Source of the DNA: Candidatus Tayloriibacteriota bacterium
Lineage (GTDB): Bacteria > Patescibacteriota > Minisyncoccia > Phycocordibacterales > UBA11359
Reading direction: 5' to 3'
Assembly (NCBI GenBank): GCA_003455555.1
Contig: DMQX01000030.1
Coordinates: 1,603 to 7,988, forward strand
DNA length: 6,386 nucleotides
Positions within the stretch are counted from its first letter, which is position 1, and each line of letters starts with the position of its first letter. Shown piece by piece: positions 1-6,104 of this stretch. The notes under the pieces were generated by a model that did no database searches, had not been told where the DNA came from, and saw only the letters and a list, made by a program, of their open reading frames with translations. A program made the translations under genes and the position numbers.

Positions 1-108
1 GGATGTGGTTCTCACCTAGGACATCTATTTAACGACGGCCCGACCGAAACCGGTGTGCGATATTGTCTTAACGGTGTTTGCCTTGATCTCGAAGAGAAGA
101 AAGACTAG
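1..108 (+). CDS. msrB: MsrB C-terminal fragment (peptide-methionine (R)-S-oxide reductase), 5' end missing
   Basis: Reading frame 1 is open from the first base and gives 35 residues before a TAG stop at 106-108. The segment carries the two hallmark C-terminal blocks of Msr[14 protein letters not shown] (residues 2-14) and GVRYCLNG (residues 18-25). In the MsrB family the cysteine of the RYC block (residue 22 here) is the catalytic nucleophile that reduces methionine-R-sulfoxide in oxidised proteins. A second cysteine at residue 27 could serve as a resolving partner, but that is a guess. The protein ends about ten residues after the catalytic block, as is usual for the family. The N-terminal part, including any CxxC zinc site, lies outside the window, so fusion to MsrA cannot be excluded. 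The truncation is due to the contig edge rather than to gene decay. Confidence 0.9.
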   Translation, partial: GCGSHLGHLFNDGPTETGVRYCLNGVCLDLEEKKD

Positions 109-141
109 TGGATATCAAAGGAAACATTTTTTATAAGGATG

Positions 142-150
142 TGTAATAAT
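142..150 (+). promoter_or_regulatory. Putative extended -10 promoter for the sigma-factor operon
   Basis: The bases TGTAATAAT form a TG-N extended -10 element (TG at 142-143) followed by AATAAT at 145-150, five of six matches to TATAAT. No good -35 box is visible; GAAACA at 121-126 is the closest. Only 7 bases separate the hexamer from the ATG at 158, so transcription would begin at or next to the A of the start codon, giving a leaderless mRNA. The position between the msrB stop and the next gene supports the call. Confidence 0.5.
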
Positions 151-157
151 ACAGGAC

Positions 158-757
158 ATGTTAGCACCAAATGATATTTCAATGAGCGACGAAGAGGTCG
201 CAGTACTGGTGCAAAAAGGCCAAAAAGAGTCATTTGGGATACTCATGGATCGCTATGAGCGCAAGCTGTTTTCCTATGGCAAAAAGTTTCTGACCGGCCA
301 GGACAACATTGAAGATGTGGTTCAGGAGGTTTTCATCAAGACGTATCAAAATATCCAAAGTTTCGATGCGTCTCAGAAATTTTCGCCCTGGATCTATCGC
401 ATTGCGCACAACACTTTCGTAAATGCCTTGCGAAAAAATTCCAAAAGTCCCATACGGTTCTTTGACTTTGACACGTTCATTGCGCATCCGGTTTATGAAG
501 ATGCCATGCCGGCGGAAAAAGAGCAGAAGAGATTGCGCGATCTGATCGACCAGGGTTTGGATAAACTTTCGGCAGATTATCGCGAAATTATCATTCTGTA
601 CTATATCCAGAACCTGACCTACAAGGAGATCGCAGATATTCTGCATATTCCGATCGGAACCGTGAGCGTGCGACTACTCCGGGCCAGAAATGAACTAAAG
701 AAACATGTCCCTGATGAACAAAGCGAGCCACACGAACCAAATGAATTTTATGAATGA
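158..757 (+). CDS. ECF-like RNA polymerase sigma-70 family sigma factor
   Basis: This 199-residue protein would direct RNA polymerase to a specific promoter set. Sigma region 2 spans about residues 24-92, with the core-binding block DNIEDVVQEVFIKTYQNI (49-66) and the -10 recognition stretch FSPWIYRIAHNTFVNALRK (75-93). A linker rich in acidic and basic residues (about 100-128) leads to region 4 (about 131-182), whose helix-turn-helix is LTYKEIADILHIPIGTVSVR (153-172). Regions 1.1 and 3 are absent, as in ECF (group IV) sigmas. The ATG at 158 is chosen because a -10-like box lies 7 bases upstream; ATG 182 (MSDEEVAVLV) is a possible alternative that fits the domain start equally well. AGGA at 153-156 is too close to the ATG to act as a ribosome site. 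The acidic tail overlaps the start of the next gene, a membrane protein that may control it. Confidence 0.93.
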   Translation: MLAPNDISMSDEEVAVLVQKGQKESFGILMDRYERKLFSYGKKFLTGQDNIEDVVQEVFIKTYQNIQSFDASQKFSPWIYRIAHNTFVNALRKNSKSPIRFFDFDTFIAHPVYEDAMPAEKEQKRLRDLIDQGLDKLSADYREIIILYYIQNLTYKEIADILHIPIGTVSVRLLRARNELKKHVPDEQSEPHEPNEFYE

Positions 758-1481
758 AAACGAAAACAAAAACATAAGAAGCCAAGTGCTTGAAAAGATC
801 ACTTCCGGCAAGATCAACATGACACCGAGGTTTTATTTCGTGCTCAAAATAGTGGCTTTGGTTGTTGTTGTTTTACTGACGTTGATGGTTTCGTCTTTGC
901 TCATTAGCTTTATTATTTTCAGTCTAATGGCCAGTGGTAGACTGGTATTGCTTGGCTTTGGCGCTCGGGGATTCCTGAACTTCTTCCTGCTCTTCCCATG
1001 GCTTTTGCTTGTGGTTGAGATCCTGTTACTTATCGCTTTAGAGCGCTTGCTGAAACACTTCCGACTTGGCTACCGAAGTTCTTTCTCTACTTTGATCGCC
1101 GTCATCCTGTGCATGAGTTTGGTTATTAGCGTTGTTATCAACAGCACCTCTTTCCACCGAATGTTGCAGGACCGCGCCGAAAAAAGTGGCTTGCCGTTGG
1201 TCGGGGATTATTACCGAGGTCTCCGACGTTCTCAGCCAAATGAAGAGATCTTCCGTGGCGTGGTCTCGGACGTCAGCACTAGTTCGTTCGTTTTGAATCC
1301 GCAGTTGGACAGCGACGATGCGGTCATTCCAAAGTATATTGTGTTCTTGCCGGCGGGCAGTGCCAGTTCAAGTTTGCCGCTGGCGGGCGACACAGTTTTC
1401 GTAGCCGGTCAGTTGCGTGCGGGCAACACGATCCAGGCATATGGATTACAAAAATTATCTAATTCAAGTGTAAGTTATTAA
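750..1481 (+). CDS. Three-pass membrane protein with extracytoplasmic DUF5666-like domain; possible anti-sigma or sensor partner
   Basis: The function is not established. The protein (243 residues from ATG 750) has a short charged N-terminus (1-28), hydrophobic segments at about 29-59, 77-99 and 112-132, and a soluble C-terminal part (133-243). Positive charges (KITSGKINMTPR before segment 1, ERLLKHFRLGYR after segment 2) predict a cytoplasmic N-terminus and an outer C-terminal domain. That domain contains RGVVSDVSTSSFVL (169-182) and LAGDTVFVAGQLRAGNTIQAYGL (211-233), a pattern like the small beta-barrel DUF5666 family (by resemblance only). The same frame opens earlier at ATG 705, 714 and 741, but ATG 750 gives the usual MNEN-type beginning and a stop/start overlap of only 8 bases with the sigma gene, suggesting translational coupling. 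Sigma/membrane-protein pairs of this layout often are sigma/anti-sigma pairs, but no zinc-binding anti-sigma motif is visible, so that role is inference. Confidence 0.75.
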   Translation: MNENENKNIRSQVLEKITSGKINMTPRFYFVLKIVALVVVVLLTLMVSSLLISFIIFSLMASGRLVLLGFGARGFLNFFLLFPWLLLVVEILLLIALERLLKHFRLGYRSSFSTLIAVILCMSLVISVVINSTSFHRMLQDRAEKSGLPLVGDYYRGLRRSQPNEEIFRGVVSDVSTSSFVLNPQLDSDDAVIPKYIVFLPAGSASSSLPLAGDTVFVAGQLRAGNTIQAYGLQKLSNSSVSY

Positions 1482-1488
1482 TATAGTT

Positions 1489-2019
1489 ATGAAACATATC
1501 AAAAAAATAATCGCAGTATTAGTAGTAGTCGGAGCCTTTGGCGGATATATTTTCAGCCAGAAGTCTTCTACTGATAATCCAATAGTGGCAAACAATGGTG
1601 GTGTCACAACCAGTCAACCTTCGGAGACCACTAAACCAAATCCGGTCGCGATCGTGCCGACACCTTCACCAAAACCAACTCCTACTCCAGTACCGACACC
1701 TACCCCAAAACCGACACCGAAACCAGTCGGTGCCTTCAGAGATGGTACCTATACTGGCAGTGTGGCTGATGCTTATTACGGCAATATTCAGGTCGAGGCT
1801 GTTATCAGGAACGGCGCGCTGGCCGATGTTGTGTTCTTGCAATATCCAAGCGATCGAAGTACTTCGGTTCGGATTAACACTCAAGCTATGCCAATGTTGA
1901 AATCCGAAGCGATCAGCGCCCAGAGTGCGAACGTGAATACTATCTCCGGTGCGTCAGCGTCTTCTGGAGCCTTCATTCAGTCATTGCAGTCTGCATTAAA
2001 TCAAGCTAAAAACGCCTAA
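1489..2019 (+). CDS. Membrane-anchored extracytoplasmic FMN-binding domain protein (ApbE substrate)
   Basis: The 176-residue protein starts with a Lys-rich N-terminus and a hydrophobic segment (about 6-22), either a signal peptide or, with no clear cleavage site, an anchor. A low-complexity Ser/Thr/Asn and Pro/Thr/Lys stalk follows (25-80). The FMN-binding domain (about 83-173) begins FRDGTYTGSVADAYYGNIQVEAVIRNG and ends TISGASASSGAFIQSLQSAL (151-170). In this family ApbE links FMN through a phosphoester bond to the last Thr/Ser of a DxxSGAT/S motif; here that residue would be Ser156, and Asn150 stands where Asp is usual. The flavin would act as an outer one- or two-electron carrier. The gene lies 7 bases after the previous stop with no Shine-Dalgarno site; a weak TATTAA (1476-1481) at leaderless spacing could be an internal promoter. 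The apbE gene 12 bases downstream strongly supports the assignment. Confidence 0.9.
   Translation: MKHIKKIIAVLVVVGAFGGYIFSQKSSTDNPIVANNGGVTTSQPSETTKPNPVAIVPTPSPKPTPTPVPTPTPKPTPKPVGAFRDGTYTGSVADAYYGNIQVEAVIRNGALADVVFLQYPSDRSTSVRINTQAMPMLKSEAISAQSANVNTISGASASSGAFIQSLQSALNQAKNA
1657..1725 (+). repeat. Pro/Thr/Lys-rich low-complexity stalk (coding)
   Basis: Residues 57-79 of the FMN-binding protein alternate proline with Thr, Ser, Lys or Val (repeated PTP and PKPTP units), encoded by imperfect CCNACN-type repeats. Such segments are extended and rigid, and commonly hold an outer domain away from the membrane. Here the stalk would place the flavin domain in or beyond the cell-wall layer. The mixed codons suggest selection on the peptide rather than recent slippage. 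Confidence 0.8.
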
Positions 2020-2031
2020 ATCCAAGTCTTC

Positions 2032-2784
2032 ATGAAAGAAACACGACCTCTAATGGGTATGCCTGTGACGGTTGAGATCGCTGATTCTAAGGCAACTCAA
2101 CAGGACATCGATGCTGTGTTTGATTATTTTACTTACATCGATGGTACATTCAGTACTTACAAAGAGGGTAGTGAGATCATGAAGATAAATCGTGGTGAGA
2201 TCTTGCCGGAGGAATTCAGCTCGGATATGCGGGAAATATTTAAATTGGCCGACGAAACCAAAAAGCAGACCAATGGTTATTTCGATATCAAAAATACCAA
2301 AGGCATTTTTGATCCCTCCGGAATTGTTAAAGGTTGGGCGATATATAAAGCGGCGAAAATTTTGGAAGAAAGGGGGTTCCAGAATTTTTTTGTCGATGTG
2401 GGCGGAGATATTCAGACAAAGGGTAAAAATGCCGATGGACGAATTTGGCGGGTAGGCATTCAGGATCCGTTTAGCGCGACGCCGAGCATAATCAAGGTGC
2501 TCGAGTTACCAGATTGCGGCGTCGCGACCTCCGGCATATACCTGCGCGGTCAGCATATTTACAATCCATACAATCGCACTCAGACTTTTGATGATATCGT
2601 CAGTCTGACGGTGATCGGTCCAAATGTCTACGAAGCCGATCGTTTTGCCACCGCAGCTTTCGCCATGGGTTTTGCCGGAATTAATTTTATTGAATCGCTT
2701 CCGGGATTTGAAGGGTATATAATCGATAATAGTGGCCAGGCAACAATGACATCTGGCTTTGAAAATTATGTTAAAAATAATTAG
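2032..2784 (+). CDS. apbE: FAD:protein FMN transferase (ApbE)
   Basis: ApbE transfers FMN from FAD to a Ser/Thr of target proteins and needs Mg2+. The 250-residue product shows the family blocks in order: RPLMGMPVTVEI (5-16), a FSTYKEGSEIMKIN block, GYFDI, DPSGIVKGWAI (the SG-x-x-KG segment), NFFVDVGGDIQTKG with its GGD motif, WRVGIQDP, VATSGIYLRGQHIYNPYNR (nucleotide-binding ATSG and the His-Ile-x-Asn/Asp-Pro segment), and ADRFATAAFAMG near the C-terminus (metal-site region with conserved Asp and Thr). At 250 residues it is shorter than typical 300-350-residue ApbE proteins. No signal peptide or lipobox is visible, so the protein seems cytosolic as predicted here; an outer target would then need either flavinylation before export or an unrecognised export route. 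The start is ATG 2032, 12 bases after the FMN-binding gene, with no ribosome site seen. Its 3' end overlaps the next gene by 17 bases. Confidence 0.95.
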   Translation: MKETRPLMGMPVTVEIADSKATQQDIDAVFDYFTYIDGTFSTYKEGSEIMKINRGEILPEEFSSDMREIFKLADETKKQTNGYFDIKNTKGIFDPSGIVKGWAIYKAAKILEERGFQNFFVDVGGDIQTKGKNADGRIWRVGIQDPFSATPSIIKVLELPDCGVATSGIYLRGQHIYNPYNRTQTFDDIVSLTVIGPNVYEADRFATAAFAMGFAGINFIESLPGFEGYIIDNSGQATMTSGFENYVKNN

Positions 2785-4318
2785 AACCATTTTAAAACCT
2801 GTCGATTATTTCCTGAACCGGATCACCATGTACCGGTTGCTCCTGTATGTTTTGTGCGCCTTATTAGCGATTGCGGCTATATTCGGTTTTTTTGGTCAAC
2901 TGCCTTACTCCCCAATAGCCATTATTTTCTCGGCAGTTTTCATTACGTTGATTTGTTGGATCTTGAATAAGTTTTTTTCCTACATGTTCGATGCTCCAGC
3001 CAACGTTGAGTCGGTCTATATTACGGCGCTCATTTTGGCCCTCATCATCAGTCCGATCCAAGGTCTCGGCGACACTGCTTTCTATGCTCTGGCCAGCTGG
3101 GCCTCGATCTGGGCCATCAGTTCCAAATTCATTTTTGCCATCCGGAAAAAACATATTTTTAATCCGGCCGCTTTCGGTGTAGCTGTAACCGCGCTATTTC
3201 TCGGGATATCTGCTACCTGGTGGGTTGGCACCGGCGTCATGATGCCTTTTGTGGTCATTACCGGCTTGTTGATCGTTAAAAAGATTCGACGCTTTGATCT
3301 GGTTTTGAGTTTTCTTATTACGGCTGTTGTGATGATCCTCGGGTACAGTTTTTTCAAAGGCTCGAACTTTGTCCAAACGGTAAAAACTATTACTTTTGAC
3401 CTGCCAATCTTCTTCTTTGCTTTTGTCATGCTGACGGAACCGCTGACCACTCCGCCAACCCGCCATTTCCGTATTATTTATGGTATTTTGACTGGTATAT
3501 TGTACGCGCCGTTTATTTACGTGGCCGGCATATTTTCGACACCGGAGCTGGCGCTTTTGGTCGGCAACATCTTTTCATATCTTGCTAGTCCAAAATACAA
3601 ACTGGTGCTGACCCTCAAACGCAAGGTACAGGTCGCCAATGACACTTTTGATTTTGTTTTTGAGCCTAACCGCAAGATCAAGTTCAAACCAGGCCAATAT
3701 TTGGAATGGACTTTGGCGCATCCGGACTCGGACAGCCGAGGCGTGCGCCGATATTTTACCATCGCTTCTTCACCGACCGAAAATGAGGTCAGAATGGGCG
3801 TCAAATTCTATCCGAAGCCTAGTACGTTCAAATCTTTTCTTCACGAAATGGAACCGGGCGAGCAACTTGTAGCTTCGCAACTCTCTGGCGATTTCACTAT
3901 GCCAAAAGACGAAACGCAGAAATTGGTTTTCATTGCCGGCGGTATTGGCGTGACGCCATTCCGCAGTATGATCAAGTATATGGTGGACACCAACGAGCGA
4001 CGTGACGTGACGCTGTTTTATTCGAACCGAGAATTGTCAGACATTGCCTACACCAAACTGTTTGACCAAGCTCATGAGCAGTTGGGTCTACAGACCTTCT
4101 ATACCCTGACCGACAAAGACAAAGTGCCGGCTGGTTGGAAAGGCAACACAGGCTTCTTTGACGCCAACAGTATCAAAGCTGAGGTGCCGGACTATATGGA
4201 CTGCATTTTCTATCTTTCCGGCCCACAATCGCTGGTTTTGGCCTTTGAGGACACGCTCAGCAAGCTAGGTGTCAGCCGAACGCAGATCAAGACCGACTAC
4301 TTCCCGGGTTTTGCGTAA
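2768..4318 (+). CDS. RnfD/NqrB-like membrane domain fused to FAD/NAD(P)H ferredoxin-reductase-type domain
   Basis: This 516-residue fusion would carry electrons from cytosolic NAD(P)H through the membrane. The N-terminal 270 residues contain about nine or ten hydrophobic segments and NQR2/RnfD-family marks: HIFNPAAFG (129-137), a TWWVGT stretch, and MLTEPLTTPPTRH (221-233). The C-terminal half is a ferredoxin-NADP reductase fold: FAD-binding RRYFTIASSP (327-336), GVKFYPKPSTFKSFL, the nucleotide-binding GGIGVTPFRSM (391-401), FYSNRE (417-422), YLSGPQSLV (482-490), and a C-terminal YFPGF. No SGAT/TMATPL-type covalent FMN site is seen in the membrane part, unlike classical RnfD and NqrB. The ATG at 2768 is preferred to the in-frame TTG at 2759; it overlaps apbE by 17 bases, implying coupled translation. 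The partner acceptor is probably the FMN-binding protein encoded two genes upstream. A ferric-reductase-like role is a possible alternative. Confidence 0.88.
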   Translation: MLKIIRTILKPVDYFLNRITMYRLLLYVLCALLAIAAIFGFFGQLPYSPIAIIFSAVFITLICWILNKFFSYMFDAPANVESVYITALILALIISPIQGLGDTAFYALASWASIWAISSKFIFAIRKKHIFNPAAFGVAVTALFLGISATWWVGTGVMMPFVVITGLLIVKKIRRFDLVLSFLITAVVMILGYSFFKGSNFVQTVKTITFDLPIFFFAFVMLTEPLTTPPTRHFRIIYGILTGILYAPFIYVAGIFSTPELALLVGNIFSYLASPKYKLVLTLKRKVQVANDTFDFVFEPNRKIKFKPGQYLEWTLAHPDSDSRGVRRYFTIASSPTENEVRMGVKFYPKPSTFKSFLHEMEPGEQLVASQLSGDFTMPKDETQKLVFIAGGIGVTPFRSMIKYMVDTNERRDVTLFYSNRELSDIAYTKLFDQAHEQLGLQTFYTLTDKDKVPAGWKGNTGFFDANSIKAEVPDYMDCIFYLSGPQSLVLAFEDTLSKLGVSRTQIKTDYFPGFA

Positions 4319-4329
4319 AATGCTCAAAA

Positions 4330-4348
4330 ACGCCCTAAATTGGGGCGT
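4330..4348. terminator. Intergenic stem-loop, possible terminator
   Basis: ACGCCC (4330-4335) pairs with GGGCGT (4343-4348), and inner T-G and A-T pairs extend the stem to 8 pairs around a 3-base AAT loop. The hairpin sits 12 bases after the stop of the fusion oxidoreductase gene. On the + strand it is followed by AAATGTAAC, not a T-run, so it is a poor intrinsic terminator in that direction. Read on the - strand it is followed by TTTT, the better terminator form, although no - strand gene is recognised here. It may instead protect the 3' end of the upstream mRNA. Confidence 0.45.
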
Positions 4349-4364
4349 AAATGTAACAAGCTAT

Positions 4365-4394
4365 TTGTCCAAACGGCATTACTTTAGGTATAAT
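4365..4394 (+). promoter_or_regulatory. Sigma-70-type promoter for the ABC exporter pair, leaderless spacing
   Basis: A perfect TATAAT (4389-4394) lies 18 bases after TTGTCC (4365-4370), four of six matches to the -35 consensus. Only 8 bases separate the -10 box from the ATG at 4403, so the transcript would start at or a base or two before the start codon. No Shine-Dalgarno site could fit. This marks a new transcription unit after the redox operon. Confidence 0.65.
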
Positions 4395-4402
4395 TAACCC
4401 TT

Positions 4403-5227
4403 ATGACTGATCAAAACAAAACAGGCGACAACATTATAGAAGTCAAAAATCTCATCAAGAAGTTCGGTGATTTTGAAGCGGTCAAGAATATTTCTTTCGA
4501 CGTCAAACACGGACAGATTTTCGCATTCCTGGGTCCTAACGGTGCCGGCAAGACGACTACCATCCGCATGTTGACCACCATGCTCAACCCGACCTCTGGC
4601 TCCGTGACGCTCAACGGTTTTGATCCGCACAAGCAGGCCAACGAGACGCGCAAGTCTTTCGGTATCGTTTTTCAGGATGCCAGCCTCGACAATGAATTGA
4701 CCGCATACGAAAATATGAAGTTCCATGCCGTGCTCTATAACGTGCCGAAAGCGCTGTACTTGCCCCGCATCGAAGAGTTGATGAAACTTGTTGAATTGTG
4801 GGAACGCAAAAATGAATTCGTCAAAAACTTTTCCGGCGGTATGAAGCGCCGACTTGAGATCGCTCGCGGACTTCTGCATCATCCGAAAGTACTTTTCCTT
4901 GACGAGCCAACTCTTGGCCTCGATCCGCAAACGCGAAATAAAATGTGGGATTACATAAAGGACCTCAACAAGAAAGAGGGTTTGACCGTTTTCTTTACCA
5001 CTCACTATATGCAGGAAGCCGACCGTTACGCCGAAAAGATCGCCATCATTGACCACGGCGTGATCGTGGCGAGTGGGACTTCGGCCGAACTGCAACAGCA
5101 AACCGGCAAACCGACCCTGGAAGATGCCTTTTTGGAATTGACCGGCAAGGAGATTCGCGACGAAGAAGGTGGCGCGATCGACCGTATGCGAGTGGCGCGT
5201 AAAGCTTGGGGCGGGGGACGTAACTAG
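4403..5227 (+). CDS. ABC-2 type transporter ATP-binding protein (DrrA/CcmA-like)
   Basis: This 274-residue ATPase would power export through the permease encoded next. All nucleotide-binding motifs are intact: Walker A GPNGAGKT (44-51), Q-loop FQDASLDNELTAYENM with Gln91, signature FSGGMKRRLEIARGL (143-157), Walker B VLFLDEPTLGLDP (163-175) and the H-loop His201 in TTHYMQEADRYAE. The C-terminal part after the core, TLEDAFLELTGKEIRDEE (238-255), is typical of the daunorubicin-resistance (DrrA) subfamily, followed by a short basic, glycine-rich tail. The cargo cannot be told from the sequence; DrrA-like ATPases serve drug, lipid and polysaccharide exporters. The start is set by the promoter 8 bases upstream. 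The permease gene follows after 36 bases and no terminator is seen between them, so the two are probably co-transcribed. Confidence 0.95.
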   Translation: MTDQNKTGDNIIEVKNLIKKFGDFEAVKNISFDVKHGQIFAFLGPNGAGKTTTIRMLTTMLNPTSGSVTLNGFDPHKQANETRKSFGIVFQDASLDNELTAYENMKFHAVLYNVPKALYLPRIEELMKLVELWERKNEFVKNFSGGMKRRLEIARGLLHHPKVLFLDEPTLGLDPQTRNKMWDYIKDLNKKEGLTVFFTTHYMQEADRYAEKIAIIDHGVIVASGTSAELQQQTGKPTLEDAFLELTGKEIRDEEGGAIDRMRVARKAWGGGRN

Positions 5228-5263
5228 ACGAAGCTCGAGATTTTAACTATTCACATAAAATAT

Positions 5264-6007
5264 ATGAACACTATATACATTCTCTGGCAGCGCCAACTCA
5301 TTAGATTCTTTCGCACCAAGACGCGTATCATCGCGTCGCTGGCTCAGCCTGTACTTTTTCTGGTGGCTTTCGGATTTGGTCTCGGTCCCGTTTTTGCCGC
5401 AGCAGGCAAGGGTAATTACATCCAGTTCCTGGCTCCGGGCATTATCGGTATGACCATTTTGTTCAGCTCGGTTTTTACCGGCATGGAGATCATATGGGAC
5501 AAGCAGTTCGGTTTTTTGAAGGAAACTCTCGTCGCGCCGGTGTCGCGTTTTAACATTATGTTGGGACGTACTCTCGGCGGGGCCACGGTCGCCTTTATGC
5601 AAGGTGTGCTGGTCTTCTTCATCACTATGCTGGTTGGTTTCCGACCAAACTTTGGCGGCACTATTTTTGCTTTTGTCTTTATGTTCCTGGTGGCTTTGCT
5701 TTTCTCGGCCTTCGGCACAGCGGTCGCTTCCAAACTTGAAGACATGCAAAGTTTTCCGCTCATCATTAACTTTGTGGTGATGCCGATCTATTTCCTCTCC
5801 GGCGCCATTTTCCCGGTCCAAGGTTTGAACCCGATCCTCAACTGGATCATTCGCTTTAACCCTCTGGCCTATGGCGTGGACGGCATCCGCGGCGCCCTCA
5901 TCGGTGCGCATACTTTCTCCTACCTCACCGACTTCTCGGTCATGGCCATCATCGCGCTCATCATCATCGCGATTGGCGGTTATTTCTTTAGTAAGGTGGA
6001 GGTGTAA
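5264..6007 (+). CDS. ABC-2 type transporter permease (DrrB-like)
   Basis: The 247-residue integral membrane protein has six predicted hydrophobic segments, at about 24-44, 54-74, 106-127, 133-153, 164-186 and 223-243, the usual ABC-2 permease layout. The cytoplasmic loop FGFLKETLVAPVSRFNIMLGRTLGG (82-106) and the block YFLSGAIFPVQGLNPILNWIIRFNPLAYGVDGIRG (176-210) are family hallmarks. Two copies would be expected to pair with two copies of the upstream ATPase to form a full exporter. The length is normal for the family. The start ATG 5264 lies in an A/T-rich stretch with no Shine-Dalgarno site, and translation may depend on the upstream gene. The substrate is unknown. Confidence 0.94.
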   Translation: MNTIYILWQRQLIRFFRTKTRIIASLAQPVLFLVAFGFGLGPVFAAAGKGNYIQFLAPGIIGMTILFSSVFTGMEIIWDKQFGFLKETLVAPVSRFNIMLGRTLGGATVAFMQGVLVFFITMLVGFRPNFGGTIFAFVFMFLVALLFSAFGTAVASKLEDMQSFPLIINFVVMPIYFLSGAIFPVQGLNPILNWIIRFNPLAYGVDGIRGALIGAHTFSYLTDFSVMAIIALIIIAIGGYFFSKVEV

Positions 6008-6092
6008 GCTTCATACACTGGAAAAAGATAGAACATGTGCGAGTGGTAAGCCGATTAATATTCAATGTGCAACAAATAGGCTGAATGTTGTG

Positions 6093-6098
6093 TATAAT
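6093..6098 (+). promoter_or_regulatory. Putative -10 box upstream of the terminal small gene, leaderless spacing
   Basis: A perfect TATAAT lies 6 bases before the ATG at 6105, matching the arrangement before the ABC exporter and sigma-factor genes. The -35 region is poor (GCAACA at 6069-6074, 18 bases upstream, three of six matches). The 97-base gap after the ABC permease gives room for an independent transcription unit. Confidence 0.45.
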
Positions 6099-6104
6099 GC
6101 TTTT

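Noticed and set aside
148..155. Covalent FMN site S-A-T (residues 148-150 of the fusion oxidoreductase; coordinates here are residue numbers)
   Set aside because: It sits about ten residues after the NPA block, is followed by WW instead of the PL of RnfD, and lacks the preceding context of the RnfD/NqrB motif.
705..749. Longer N-terminus of the membrane protein starting at ATG 705
   Set aside because: It would overlap the sigma gene by 53 bases and add only a polar segment with no supporting ribosome site; ATG 750 gives an 8-base stop/start overlap.
2759..2767. TTG start for the fusion oxidoreductase
   Set aside because: An ATG three codons downstream gives the same protein without relying on a rare start codon.
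4394..5101. A 235-residue open frame on the - strand opposite the ABC ATPase gene
   Set aside because: It is the antisense shadow of a gene with complete Walker A, signature and Walker B motifs; its own translation shows no recognisable domain.
5243..5911. A 222-residue open frame on the - strand opposite the permease gene
   Set aside because: Its His/Lys/Glu-rich composition is the mirror of hydrophobic codons on the other strand; the + strand frame has clear ABC-2 hallmarks.
6060..6090. Overlapping short inverted repeats (ATTCA/TGAAT and CAACA/TGTTG) just upstream of the TATAAT at 6093
   Set aside because: The arms are only five bases and the region is A/T-rich; an operator is possible but not supported.
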